Origin: JAVBMU01 sp031551755
GTDB lineage: Bacteria > Actinomycetota > Actinomycetes > Actinomycetales > Cellulomonadaceae
Assembly: GCA_031551755.1 (NCBI GenBank)
Contig: JAVBNE010000029.1
Span: forward strand, 1-56,984
DNA length: 56,984 nucleotides
Reading direction: 5' to 3'
Shown: piece after piece, positions 1 through 8,867 of the stretch
Layout: the number at the start of each line of letters is the position of its first letter
How positions within the stretch are numbered: the stretch's first letter is position 1
Notes under the pieces: generated by a model
The model's input: only the letters and a program-made list of their open reading frames with translations
Databases searched by the model: none
Told to the model about the DNA's origin: nothing
Translations under genes and position numbers: made by a program

Positions 1-48
1 GTGCTGCGGTTTGAACCGCAGCACTCGACCGAAACCACAGCACTCGGC
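1..48. repeat. Dispersed GAGTGCTG repeat, copy A (cut by window edge)
   Basis: Three units are visible: a truncated forward unit (1-12), then two inverted units (13-30 and 31-48), each carrying CAGCACTCG. Positions 1-12 and 13-24 form a near-perfect hairpin around TTTGAA. The same order and spacing occur at 37985-38057, so a fourth unit probably lies left of the window. The repeat is intergenic, beyond the terminator of the large surface-protein gene. Its function is unknown. Confidence 0.75.
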
Positions 49-429
49 GGGTGAGGGTCGCTAACGGGGGTGCCCGGCAGCGGCTCGGTGAGGCCGGGTT
101 TCGCCCATGGCACAACCTCGTCGACAGCTCGCTGCGCTGGGCGCTGGACGGCGGCAAGCAGATTCACCGAGGCCTTCCGCTTCCACTAGAGCGTGGAGTG
201 GTCTTGAGTAGCTGACTTCCGTCCAGGCATGCCCGTCGGTCGAGCGGTTCTTCTCCCCCACCGACCACCGGCGGCAGTGGGTGATTGTGCGAGCAGCTCC
301 AAGGATCGCGACACCGGGGGCCGAACTGGTCTTGCGCCACGTACCCGACTGCGCCACGGCCCACTCCCGGGTGGCTGCGGGCCACCCCCGAAACCCAGCC
401 CGCAAGCCCGCACCAGGTGGGCACGGACA
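49..429. other. Gene-poor stretch, possible 54-aa ORF at 51-215
   Basis: No convincing gene is seen. A GTG-initiated frame at 51-215 (+) encodes 54 residues, including the plausible-looking segment WHNLVDSSLRWALDGGKQIH, and starts directly after the repeat. It has no clear ribosome-binding site and I do not recognise it. It may be the decayed end of a lost gene. The rest, 216-429, is high-GC and shows no coding pattern I can support. Confidence 0.2.
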
Positions 430-468
430 GACGGCCCGGTCACCTCCAGCGGAGGTAACCGGGCCGTC
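430..468 (-). terminator. Hairpin terminator of the LamG/PKD gene
   Basis: Arms 430-447 and 451-468 pair over 18 positions around an AGC loop. The single non-Watson-Crick position becomes a G-U pair in leftward RNA, which favours the minus strand. It lies about 40 bp past the stop of the large surface-protein gene. There is no long U-tract, as is common in actinobacteria. Confidence 0.75.
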
Positions 469-509
469 CTTCAGCGCCGTCCGCACTCAGCAGTACGGCG
501 GCACGGCGA

Positions 510-3500
510 TCAGCCCAGCGGGCCGAGCGCGACCAGCGTCTGGGTCCCGGCGTCGTACCGGTACGTGACCTTGCCCGCGGCGATGACGAAGGTCTTACCA
601 CCGCCACCCGCAAGGTCGGTCGGCGTGATCTGCGCCGCACGCAACACCGTGTCCACGACCCACGTGCTACCACTGTCGGTGGAGCGCCACCAGGTGCCGT
701 CGCTCCCCCAAGCCAACAGCGCGGCGTCGGAGGCGGCGATCAGCTGGCCGGTCGAGTTGGGCAGTGCCGTCCGGGCCGTCCATGCGTTGCCCCAGTTTGT
801 GGTCCGCCACACACTAGCCCCGTTCACCGCCACGCCCGTCGAGCCGGAGGTGTCCAGGTCGGCGAATACGCTCGGCATACCGTTGGCAGTGAACCTCTGC
901 CAAGAGTCGCCGTCGTTGGTGGACCAGTACCACGCCGACCCGACCAGCACATTGATGCACCGGCTCCCACCAGCGTCGATGGCCACGTACATCCGGGCAA
1001 GCACACCGGGCGCCTTGAGCGACGTCCACGTTCCGGCCGGCGAGCGAACGGCGAGCAGCGAACCGTTGGCGGCGTAGGTGTAACCGTTAACGGAACTGAC
1101 CACTGCCGGGACGAAGGGCGCCTTGGCTGATGCCGTCCACGTCGTCGAACCGTCGCTGACGGACCAGGTACCCGCACTGCCGACGGCGACAGCGCCACCA
1201 CCGGACCGGGCAACCAACACGTCGGCGGTCGCCGGAGCAACGTTTCCGACCCCGGCTGCGTAGTGCGCAGCGACCTGCGAGCGGGTCAACTGCACGGGGT
1301 ACACCGCCACCTCGTCCAGATCGGCGGCTGCGTAGTACGAACCCGGCAGGTCCGGCCAGCCACTCATGTTGTCCCCACCGACCCGCCAGTATCCGCCGGT
1401 GTTCTCGGCCAAGGTCCAGGTCGGATCGGCGGCGACCAAAACACCGTCGACGTACAGGTACGTGCCGGCGGTCCCGTTGGTGGCCACCACGTGGTGCCAA
1501 GTCCCGTCGTTGTACGCCTTCGACGACGTCACCGTGTGCACCGTGTCGAACCAGGTGCCGTATTCGATCCGGCCATCGTTGCGCAACCAAAGGTTGCGGT
1601 CGTTCGATCCCGACGAGCCCTTCTGCGAATCACCACGCCCGATCAGCTTGCCACCCTTGGTGGTCGTGGTCGAGAACCACAGTTCCTGTGAGACGGCGCC
1701 CGGCGCTAACACCGATTTGGACGTCGCCATGATGCCGTTCGACGTCCCGTCAAACCGCGAGCCCTTGCCGCCGTTGCTGCCGAGCGCACCGCTCGGCGCG
1801 GAGGCCACCGTCGAACCCGTCACCGCGTCATTCGACCCGACCTGGTCCTTACCGGCCTCCGCCGCGGAGCCACCCAGACGCCAGTACAGCGTCGCGCCGT
1901 CGGCCTTCACGATTGCCGGGTAGGCATCGGCCGGGTCGGGGGCGAGTGAAGCACGCACGCTCTGCGTCGTCGATGCGGTGTAGCCAGCCGAGTCGGTCAC
2001 CGTGAGTTTGATCTGGTAGGTGCCGTCGGTGGCGTAGGTGTGCGACACCGTCGCCCCTGTCCCGGTAGAGCCGTCGCCGAAGTCCCAGGCGTAGCTGGTG
2101 ACCCTCTTGGTGCCAGCCGCCGTCGACCCGGTGGCGTCGAAGGAGACGGTGGTCCCGTCCGCCTTCGCCGCGAAGGTCGCCGTCGGCGGCACCTTGGCCA
2201 CGTCGATGCCGAGCTGGTGGTGGTTTGCGACCTGTGCCGGGGTGAGCACTTTCAGGTACACCGCCACCTCGTCGATGTCACCAGCGAAATAGTCCGAACC
2301 CGGACGGTCCGGCCAACCTGACAGACTGTCCCCGCCGACCCGCCAGTAGCCGGCGGTGTTCTCGGCCGTCGTGACAGATGTGTTGCCGGCTACTTGCGCG
2401 CCGTCGACGTACAGGAGCGTGCCGGTGGGGCCGTTGGTCGCCACCGCGTGGTGCCAGACTCCGTCGTTATACGCCTTGGCACTGGTCACCGTGGTGATGG
2501 TGCCGTTCCAGACGCCGTACTGGAGTCGACCGTCACTGCGCAGGTACAGGTTGCGGTCATACGAACCCGACGATCCAGTCGCCGCGTCACCACGCCCGAT
2601 CAGCTTGCCACCTCGAGTGCTCGTGGTACGGAACCACAGCTCTTGGGAAACCACGGCGGGCGCGGAGATCTTCTGCGAGGCGATGAAGCCATTGGACGCC
2701 CCGCTGAACGTGGATGCGCCGTCCGAGTCGCCGTCGATCGCACTCGACTGGCCGGGAGTCACACCCGCACCGACCGTGCCGTTATTGGAGCCGATCATGT
2801 CCTTCGCGGTGCTCGACAGCGGAGCACCCAGACGCCAGTACAGCGCCGCGCCGTCGGCGGCAACCGCCTTCCCATAGGGGGTCAGCGGAGCGGTCGTGGA
2901 GACCACGCGGGTCGCGGTGGACGCATATCCCTTGGAGTCGGTCACCTTCAAAGTGACCGTGCGCTCACCGGCCGTGGCGTAGGTGTGCGACGCGGTCACG
3001 CCCGTGCCGGTGCTGCCGTCACCAAAGTCCCAGCTGAAGCTGGCGATCGATTTGGTCCCGAGAGCCTTCGAGGTGCTCGCGTCGACTGCCACGGTCAGAT
3101 CACTCGCCGCCGCCGTGAAGTCCGCGGCCGGGGCCGCCTTTTCGACGTCGGTCCCCTGCAGGTAATGACCGTTGACCTGTGCGGGGGTCAGCACCGTGCC
3201 GTAAACCGCCAACTCGTCAATGTCACCGGCGAAGTAGTCCGACGTCGGACGGTCAGGCCAACCCGCCAGACTGTCCCCACCGATCCGCCAGTAGCCGGCG
3301 GTGTTCTCGCCGGACGTCACCGTCGTATCCACAGCGACTTGCGCACCGTCGACATACAAGATGGTGCCGGTCGGCCCGTTGGTCACTGCCACTTGATGCC
3401 ATTTGCCGTCGTTATACGACTTGGTGGAGGTGATGGTCTTGACGCTGCCCGGCCAGACGCCGTAGCGCAGCCGGCCGTCATTGAGCATGTACACAATCCG

Positions 3501-5549
3501 GTCGTGCGAGCCAGAGGTGCCGAACTGTGAATCACCACGTTGCAGCAGCATTCCGCCACGTGTGGTGGTTGTCCTGAGCCAGAGCTCCGCGGAGTAGGCC
3601 CCTGGGGGGGTGATCCGCTGGGAGGCGATGAAGCCGTTCGAGCTGCCGTTGAACCGCGACGCGGTACCCGAGTCGCCGCTGATCGCGCCGTCGGGCGCGG
3701 ATGAGACGCCACCCTGGACGGTTCCGTCATTCCCGCCTGCCCAGTCGAGGGCTGCGGTGTTCGACGGCCCGCCGAGGCGGTAGTACAGGCTCGGGTTGTC
3801 TGCCATCACGGCGTCCGAGTAGGCGCTCGACGCAGGCACAGCGGTAGTCGGCACGGTCACGGTCGGTGAGCCGGTGCCCCAGACCCGGTTGCCGTCCCCG
3901 TCCACGACGGCCATTCGATACGTATACGCCTGTCCGGGCGTCGCCGAGGTGTCCCGGACGGTAACCGACGGACGGCTCCAGTAGGCAGAGGCCACAAGCT
4001 TGCGGGCGACCGGGGCGGTGGTGCCTGAGCGGTAGAGCTCGTAGTACAGGTCCCGGTCGTCACGGTCCCAGCTCGCGGTGACGGTCAGCGCGGCGCCACC
4101 CGGACGCGCGACGGCCGTGGGGTTGCCGATGCCGACCTCCGGGCCGATGTTGGTCCGGTCGGCACCGGAGCGGGCGAACCGAACCAGCCCGTACTGCGAG
4201 CGTCCGTCCACCTTCTGGAACTCACCACCGACAACGACATAGTCCTCGTTCCCGGTGATGGACCAACCGGCTTGCCCCTGCCCGGTGTAGTACCCGGTGA
4301 CCCAGCTCGGGAACCACGCGATGATCGCAGGAGCCGGCTTGCCGCCCCAGTCCGTGTAGGAGGCGTCGGAGGTGGAGTGCGCGACTGTGCCCATCGCTTC
4401 CTTGGTCAGCGCAAGGGAGTTCTGGTGCTCGCCCGAGGGTGTGTCGTAGTTGGTCGGCCAGCCGCCGATGGTGTTGCACTGATGTGGGTGACCGACCAGG
4501 TAGAACTGGGTGTCGGAGGCCCACCCGGAGTAGTTGTCACCGTGGCAGTCGTCGATCCAGCGGATCGCACCGGTGTTGGGGTCGATCGAGAAGGCGCCCT
4601 CAAGGTTGCCCGCGGCAGAGCCTCGCCAAACCCATGCGGTGCCGAAGATATTCGTGCCGTCCGTGCTCAGCGCGGAGATGCCGGCATCCGTCTCGACGGA
4701 GCCGAACCCGCCGTTACGAATGGTGTTCGTCGACGCCCACGGCAGCAGGGTGCCGTCAGTCGCCGAGACGGCAGCGAGGCCGTGTTTCTCCGCACCGTTC
4801 ACCCGGCCGAACCGTCCGCCTAGAACTACCTTGTCACCCTTCGGGGCAACGACCATCGCGTCCACCTGACCGGCCGTATTCGGACCGCTCGTCGTCGGCG
4901 CCCAGCCGAGGAGGTTGCCGCCCAGGTCAAAGGCCGCGAGGTTCTTGCGCGCGACACCGCGAGCCTGCGTGAAGTTGCCCCCCACATACACCGCGGTGTC
5001 CGTGGTGGCGATGGCATAGACGCCGGTTCCGCCGATCACCGGCTGCCATTCGGTCAGCAGTGCGCCGGTTTTCGCGTCGAATGCGGCAAGCCGCCAGCGA
5101 GCCTTGCCGTTGACCGAGGTGAAGTCGCCGCCCACGTAGATCCGGGATCCGTCCGGTGACGCCGCGATCGCCCGAACCACACCGTTGACCTGAGGTGCGA
5201 AGGAGTCGATCAGCTGACCCGTGGTCACGTCGTAGGCGAGCAGGTTGGACCGCGGAACGAGGTTCCTCCCCCTCTCGGAGCCTGCCGGTCGGGCGTTGCT
5301 GAAGTCGCCGCCCGCGTAGACGGTGTTCCCCGAGACGGCTTGTGCCCACACCACCCCGGTGTCGATCTGCACCGTCGGCAATGCGTCGGCGCTCGCCGCA
5401 GTCGCCGCACGCTGCTCGATCGGGGCGGGGGTAGGCAGGACATCGGCGGTCGCCGTAGCAACGGGACCGACGACAGAGAGAGCGGCCACCGTCGCGGTGG
5501 CACCTGCCAAGCCGAATAAGCGACTCATTCTCTTGGACACCAGTCTCAT
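510..5549 (-). CDS. Large secreted protein: beta-propeller, three LamG and two PKD domains
   Basis: A 1679-residue predicted extracellular protein. The start at 5549 (MRLVSKRMSR) has a GGAG box about 7 nt upstream and begins a signal peptide ending near residue 35 (ATATA-D). The frame stays open to 6023, but that extension has no secretion signal. Domains in order: repeats of the VYVGGDF..vng..R..laafD type (about 45-430, resembling DUF5122/delta-60 propellers); a Fn3-like stretch (about 450-560); LamG-like modules near 576-790, 893-1110 and 1210-1428; PKD domains containing SWDFGDGSTGTG and AWDFGDGSTGTG near 800-885 and 1115-1200; and a C-terminal Trp-rich BNR/sialidase-like propeller (about 1433-1679). 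LamG and PKD modules usually bind glycans or space out surface proteins. No catalytic residues, sortase motif or C-terminal anchor are evident, so it is likely shed or wall-associated. The ligand is unknown. Confidence 0.85.
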   Translation of the reverse strand: MRLVSKRMSRLFGLAGATATVAALSVVGPVATATADVLPTPAPIEQRAATAASADALPTVQIDTGVVWAQAVSGNTVYAGGDFSNARPAGSERGRNLVPRSNLLAYDVTTGQLIDSFAPQVNGVVRAIAASPDGSRIYVGGDFTSVNGKARWRLAAFDAKTGALLTEWQPVIGGTGVYAIATTDTAVYVGGNFTQARGVARKNLAAFDLGGNLLGWAPTTSGPNTAGQVDAMVVAPKGDKVVLGGRFGRVNGAEKHGLAAVSATDGTLLPWASTNTIRNGGFGSVETDAGISALSTDGTNIFGTAWVWRGSAAGNLEGAFSIDPNTGAIRWIDDCHGDNYSGWASDTQFYLVGHPHQCNTIGGWPTNYDTPSGEHQNSLALTKEAMGTVAHSTSDASYTDWGGKPAPAIIAWFPSWVTGYYTGQGQAGWSITGNEDYVVVGGEFQKVDGRSQYGLVRFARSGADRTNIGPEVGIGNPTAVARPGGAALTVTASWDRDDRDLYYELYRSGTTAPVARKLVASAYWSRPSVTVRDTSATPGQAYTYRMAVVDGDGNRVWGTGSPTVTVPTTAVPASSAYSDAVMADNPSLYYRLGGPSNTAALDWAGGNDGTVQGGVSSAPDGAISGDSGTASRFNGSSNGFIASQRITPPGAYSAELWLRTTTTRGGMLLQRGDSQFGTSGSHDRIVYMLNDGRLRYGVWPGSVKTITSTKSYNDGKWHQVAVTNGPTGTILYVDGAQVAVDTTVTSGENTAGYWRIGGDSLAGWPDRPTSDYFAGDIDELAVYGTVLTPAQVNGHYLQGTDVEKAAPAADFTAAASDLTVAVDASTSKALGTKSIASFSWDFGDGSTGTGVTASHTYATAGERTVTLKVTDSKGYASTATRVVSTTAPLTPYGKAVAADGAALYWRLGAPLSSTAKDMIGSNNGTVGAGVTPGQSSAIDGDSDGASTFSGASNGFIASQKISAPAVVSQELWFRTTSTRGGKLIGRGDAATGSSGSYDRNLYLRSDGRLQYGVWNGTITTVTSAKAYNDGVWHHAVATNGPTGTLLYVDGAQVAGNTSVTTAENTAGYWRVGGDSLSGWPDRPGSDYFAGDIDEVAVYLKVLTPAQVANHHQLGIDVAKVPPTATFAAKADGTTVSFDATGSTAAGTKRVTSYAWDFGDGSTGTGATVSHTYATDGTYQIKLTVTDSAGYTASTTQSVRASLAPDPADAYPAIVKADGATLYWRLGGSAAEAGKDQVGSNDAVTGSTVASAPSGALGSNGGKGSRFDGTSNGIMATSKSVLAPGAVSQELWFSTTTTKGGKLIGRGDSQKGSSGSNDRNLWLRNDGRIEYGTWFDTVHTVTSSKAYNDGTWHHVVATNGTAGTYLYVDGVLVAADPTWTLAENTGGYWRVGGDNMSGWPDLPGSYYAAADLDEVAVYPVQLTRSQVAAHYAAGVGNVAPATADVLVARSGGGAVAVGSAGTWSVSDGSTTWTASAKAPFVPAVVSSVNGYTYAANGSLLAVRSPAGTWTSLKAPGVLARMYVAIDAGGSRCINVLVGSAWYWSTNDGDSWQRFTANGMPSVFADLDTSGSTGVAVNGASVWRTTNWGNAWTARTALPNSTGQLIAASDAALLAWGSDGTWWRSTDSGSTWVVDTVLRAAQITPTDLAGGGGKTFVIAAGKVTYRYDAGTQTLVALGPLG

Positions 5550-6107
5550 TGCCTGCTCCACTCGATCGTCAACACTTCCGTACGCTCGCCGACAGCCGAC
5601 CGCGCTCAGGAAGGCTAAGGCAGAAGGCGGCCGAGACAAATACATTCCGTTGTGTTTCACCCCCTGCGAGATCAGAGCAGCCCTCATTTCAAATGAATAG
5701 ATGGATTTACGTGATCCACATCGTTGTCGTCGATCACGGTAGTTCTTGCACATGCGATACATGCCCGCTTTCCGGCTGTCAGAAGGAGGCGGGCTCACAG
5801 CATCGGCGCCCTTGGGCCAATCCGGGCACGATGTGCGGCCCGATTCACACCTCGGGCGGCGACTCGGCGGCTGCATCCGCGACGCCGTGATTCCGGCTAT
5901 CCGTCCCCAAAGCGAATTCAGGACGTTTCGGTGCGAGCGACGAGAACTGGCGACGAAAAGACTGATCGAATAGTGGCCACGCGAACAGCGGAGCACCCTC
6001 CCACCAAATCTGCGACCTGCCACTTTGAACAGATCCTTATTATCTTCATTCGATGCGCCATTAGGTGAGACACGCGTTCCATTTTCTGCAATCCGCAGGG
6101 AGTGCCA
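5550..6107. other. Long intergenic region between surface-protein gene and feoA
   Basis: About 560 bp between divergent genes, visibly richer in A+T than its surroundings, especially 5640-5760 and 5900-6070. Several frames stay open, but none has a credible start, ribosome site or recognisable product. It probably holds the promoter and long leader of the surface-protein gene. I looked for ydaO-type and c-di-GMP riboswitch cores and saw none. A TTAGGTGAG half-site at about 6060-6069 resembles half an iron box. Confidence 0.4.
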
Positions 6108-6160
6108 AGGAGAGGCTTACCTATTCCAGGACCTAGGTCCCTGGTAGGTAAGCCTCTCCT
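6108..6160. promoter_or_regulatory. Double DtxR/IdeR-like iron box in a 53-bp palindrome
   Basis: Arms 6108-6123 and 6145-6160 are perfect 16-bp inverted repeats, each carrying TAGGTAAGCCT or its complement. The right arm, read from 6145, matches about 14 of 17 positions of the iron-box form TAGGTWAGSCTWACCTW; the left arm is the mirror image. A self-complementary GGACCTAGGTCC (6129-6140) sits in the middle. DtxR/IdeR with Fe(II) represses such sites in actinobacteria, and feoABC lies 58 bp downstream. The sequence could also fold into an RNA hairpin. Confidence 0.75.
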
Positions 6161-6217
6161 GTCGCTAAGTTGACCGCGTACACCCGAAGGCGCGTACACC
6201 TGAAGGAGGGTCAGCGC

Positions 6218-6508
6218 GTGTATCTGAAGGATTGCCCCATCGGAGCCGAGGTCTGTCTGCTCAGCTCGGACTTCGACGAGCCCACCTGCTTCCGCCTTCG
6301 CGAACTCGGCCTGAGTAGCGGTGTGTGTGCGCGTATCGTCCAACGAGCTCCGTTCGGCGGCCGCGTTCTATCCATCGCCGGGCAACGCATCGCCATCGAC
6401 GGCGGCACCGCACGCCGGTTCGCAGTAGAGCTGACGGGTATCGCCGCGCCAGTCGCCGCCACCTCCATGGCCGTCGCGCCGCAGAGGGCCGCCGAGCTCA
6501 CCGCATGA
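6218..6508 (+). CDS. feoA: Ferrous iron transport protein A (FeoA)
   Basis: A 96-residue SH3-like cytoplasmic protein that assists FeoB in Fe(II) import. The conserved order LRELGL...G..arIV...PFGG...i.G..iAid is present in the middle, followed by an Ala-rich tail. GTG 6218 is chosen because AAGGAGGG lies about 9 nt upstream; an in-frame TTG at 6170 would add 16 residues without a ribosome site. The stop overlaps the feoB start (ATGA), and the double iron box is 58 bp upstream, so iron repression of the whole feoABC unit is likely. Confidence 0.88.
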   Translation: MYLKDCPIGAEVCLLSSDFDEPTCFRLRELGLSSGVCARIVQRAPFGGRVLSIAGQRIAIDGGTARRFAVELTGIAAPVAATSMAVAPQRAAELTA

Positions 6509-8526
6509 GCTGCCACGACACTCCGGCTCCACGCTCCGGGCGGGCTGGAGTCGTCGGCATGGATCGCGGCCCCGCCCGGATAGCGCTCCTCGGAAACCCC
6601 AATGTCGGCAAGTCCACCCTCTTCAACGCCCTCACGGGCGCCCATCAACACACGGTGAACGCTCCCGGTACGACGGTCCACTGGGAGGTCGGCCGATGGC
6701 GGCTACCCGCAGCCCACGGCACCCGCCAGGAAGTGGACCTCGTCGACCTGCCCGGAACACAATCCCTGCTCGCGGCGTCCCCGGATGAACAGGTCACTCA
6801 AGACGCACTCGTCGGAGCCGGAGCTCACGGCGCCCCGCCTGACCTGACCATCGTGGTCGCCGATGCCACCGCTCTCAGCCGCTCGCTGTACCTCCTGGCA
6901 CAGGCCGCCGAAACGGGCACCCCTGCGATCGTCGCACTCACCATGAATGACGTCGCTCGCGGCCGAGGCATCACGGTCGATGTCGCGCGGCTGTCCGAAC
7001 GCCTCGGCGTACCGGTGGTGGAAGTCGATCCCCGGATGCGGATCGGTCTGGGCGAACTCGCCAGCACGGTGCACCGGGCACTACACGATCGGCCGTACCT
7101 ACACACCGGATTGGAGCACGTGCTCGCGGGCGTCAGCGTCACGGCGGATTCCCCTGCTGACGGTGGCATCCCGGACGCTTCCCGCGCCCTCACTGACCAG
7201 ATCCAGGTCCACGCGGATGACCACTTCGAGTGGGTCGCCGGCATCGAACGGGACCTAGTCAGCCATTCCGGGCACCGCGAAACCTGGTCGGATCGCATCG
7301 ACCGTATCCTCCTCAATCCCTGGTTCGGCATACCGGTCTTTCTCGGGGTCATGTGGATGTTGTTCCAACTGACCACAACCATCGCCGGACCCATCCAGGA
7401 CCTGATCGACGCGGTGGTCTCGGGCTGGTTCGGCTCGGTGATCACCTCCTTCCTCGGTCTCTTCGACCTCGACACCGGCTGGCTGAACGGCTTCCTGGTG
7501 AATGGAGTCGTGGCCGGCCTGGCCACAGTCGCGACGTTCATCCCGCCCATGGGGCTGATGTTCCTGGCCCTGTCGATGCTGGAGGACTCCGGCTACATGG
7601 CCCGGGCCGGATTCGTCGCCGACCGTGTGATGCGGTTGATGGGCCTGGACGGGCGCGCATTCCTCCCGCTGGTCATCGGCTTCGGCTGCAATCTGCCCGC
7701 GCTCGCCGCCACCCGCACACTGCCCAATTCACGCCAACGACTCCTGACCGGCTTGTTGGTGCCGCTGTCCTCCTGCACCGCACGCCTGACGGTGTATGTG
7801 GTGATGGCCACGATCTTCTTCCCGCACAATGCCGGGACCGCGATCTTCGCGATGTACGTGACCTCGGTGACGTTGATCATCCTGGCCGGACTGGTCCTGC
7901 GGCGCACAGTCTTCCGCGACCTCAAACCGGAACCGTTCGTCCTCAACCTGCCCGCCTACCAACGGCCACGGATCAAGCCCATGGCCATGTCCGTCCTCAT
8001 GCGACTGCGGGATTTCGTGGTCCGCGCCGGCCGGGTCATCATGGCGACGCTGATCGTCATGTGGGCATTGATCGCCATTCCGATCAACGGCGGGAAGTTC
8101 GGTGACGTGCCGGTCGAAGACTCGCTCTACGGGGCCACCGCGCACGCCGTCGCCCCCGTCTTCGCACCGGCCGGCTTCGACGATTGGCACGCCTCCGCCG
8201 CGCTGGCGACCGGCTTCGTGGCCAAGGAGGTCGTGGTGGGCGCCCTCGCGCAGTCCTACGCCGTGGATGAACCCGTTGCCGATAACCAGCCCGGACTCCT
8301 GGCCGATCGCCTACACGAAACCTTCGATCGGACCTCGGGTGGACACCCGGGCGCGGCAGCGGCCGCCTTCATGCTTTTCGTCCTGGCGTATACCCCGTGC
8401 GCAGCGACGGTCGCCGAACAGCGCCGACACTTCGGCTGGCGACCAGCGATCGCCGCCGTCGGCGTCTCCCTCGTCGGCGCCTGGGTCCTCGCGGTCGCGG
8501 TCTTCCAGATCGGATCGCTGTTATGA
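6505..8526 (+). CDS. feoB: Ferrous iron transporter FeoB (GTPase permease)
   Basis: A 673-residue inner-membrane Fe(II) transporter. The N-terminal G domain shows G1 GNPNVGKST (residues 30-38), the G2 threonine in APGTTVHW, G3 DLPG, and a G4-like TMND in place of the commoner N-x-x-D order. The rest has Gate regions and multiple membrane segments, including GFGCNLPALAATR and PLSSCTARL, whose conserved Cys lie on the proposed iron path. Start ATG 6505 overlaps the feoA stop; a second Met at residue 19 is an alternative. The stop overlaps feoC. Predicted to be expressed under low iron. Confidence 0.95.
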   Translation: MSCHDTPAPRSGRAGVVGMDRGPARIALLGNPNVGKSTLFNALTGAHQHTVNAPGTTVHWEVGRWRLPAAHGTRQEVDLVDLPGTQSLLAASPDEQVTQDALVGAGAHGAPPDLTIVVADATALSRSLYLLAQAAETGTPAIVALTMNDVARGRGITVDVARLSERLGVPVVEVDPRMRIGLGELASTVHRALHDRPYLHTGLEHVLAGVSVTADSPADGGIPDASRALTDQIQVHADDHFEWVAGIERDLVSHSGHRETWSDRIDRILLNPWFGIPVFLGVMWMLFQLTTTIAGPIQDLIDAVVSGWFGSVITSFLGLFDLDTGWLNGFLVNGVVAGLATVATFIPPMGLMFLALSMLEDSGYMARAGFVADRVMRLMGLDGRAFLPLVIGFGCNLPALAATRTLPNSRQRLLTGLLVPLSSCTARLTVYVVMATIFFPHNAGTAIFAMYVTSVTLIILAGLVLRRTVFRDLKPEPFVLNLPAYQRPRIKPMAMSVLMRLRDFVVRAGRVIMATLIVMWALIAIPINGGKFGDVPVEDSLYGATAHAVAPVFAPAGFDDWHASAALATGFVAKEVVVGALAQSYAVDEPVADNQPGLLADRLHETFDRTSGGHPGAAAAAFMLFVLAYTPCAATVAEQRRHFGWRPAIAAVGVSLVGAWVLAVAVFQIGSLL

Positions 8527-8795
8527 CAGTGCTCACCCAGGTGCTCGACGCCGCCGGGCAGGGCCGCCCGATCACTCACATCGCTCGGGACTTGCGCCTG
8601 TCCCCCGATCTGGTCGCCACCATGGTCACTCAAGGGGCGCGGTTGGGACTCGTCCAGGTACTCGACGCCTCGGGTTGCAGCGACGGATGCGGAAATGGCG
8701 ACGGACTCGCGCCGGTCGGCCCGGCTTGCCGCGGCTGCCCAATCCGACCGCGGTCGCGAGGGGCCCCAGGTTTCACCCCGCAAGGGTCGCGCTGA
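8523..8795 (+). CDS. FeoC-like winged-helix protein with four cysteines
   Basis: A 90-residue protein overlapping the feoB stop by 4 bp (ATGA). The first 50 residues read as a small winged helix (LTQVLDAAG...ITHIARDLRLSPDLVATMV). A cysteine patch follows: C-S-D-G-C, then a C-R-G-C pair, consistent with the Fe-S-binding loop of FeoC proteins. FeoC is thought to regulate FeoB activity or stability. The family call rests on position and motif order, and the C-terminal tail is basic and low-complexity. Confidence 0.75.
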   Translation: MTVLTQVLDAAGQGRPITHIARDLRLSPDLVATMVTQGARLGLVQVLDASGCSDGCGNGDGLAPVGPACRGCPIRPRSRGAPGFTPQGSR

Positions 8796-8854
8796 AATAG
8801 GCGAATCACCCCCGATCCGGTGGTCTCATGGGTCCACCCGCGCCGGCCGCTGGT

Positions 8855-8860
8855 TAGGGT
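8855..8860 (+). promoter_or_regulatory. -10 hexamer TAGGGT of a leaderless gene
   Basis: TAGGGT ends 7 nt before the GTG at 8868, so transcription would start at or next to the initiation codon. Confidence 0.5.
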
Positions 8861-8867
8861 GAGGTAC

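Noticed and set aside
5600..5760. ydaO (c-di-AMP) riboswitch before the surface-protein gene
   Set aside because: A GGGGGTGAA stretch is present, but the other conserved ydaO blocks are absent.
5550..6023. N-terminal extension of the surface-protein gene to 6023
   Set aside because: The extra residues lack a signal peptide, while MRLVSKRMSR at 5549 has both a ribosome site and a signal sequence.
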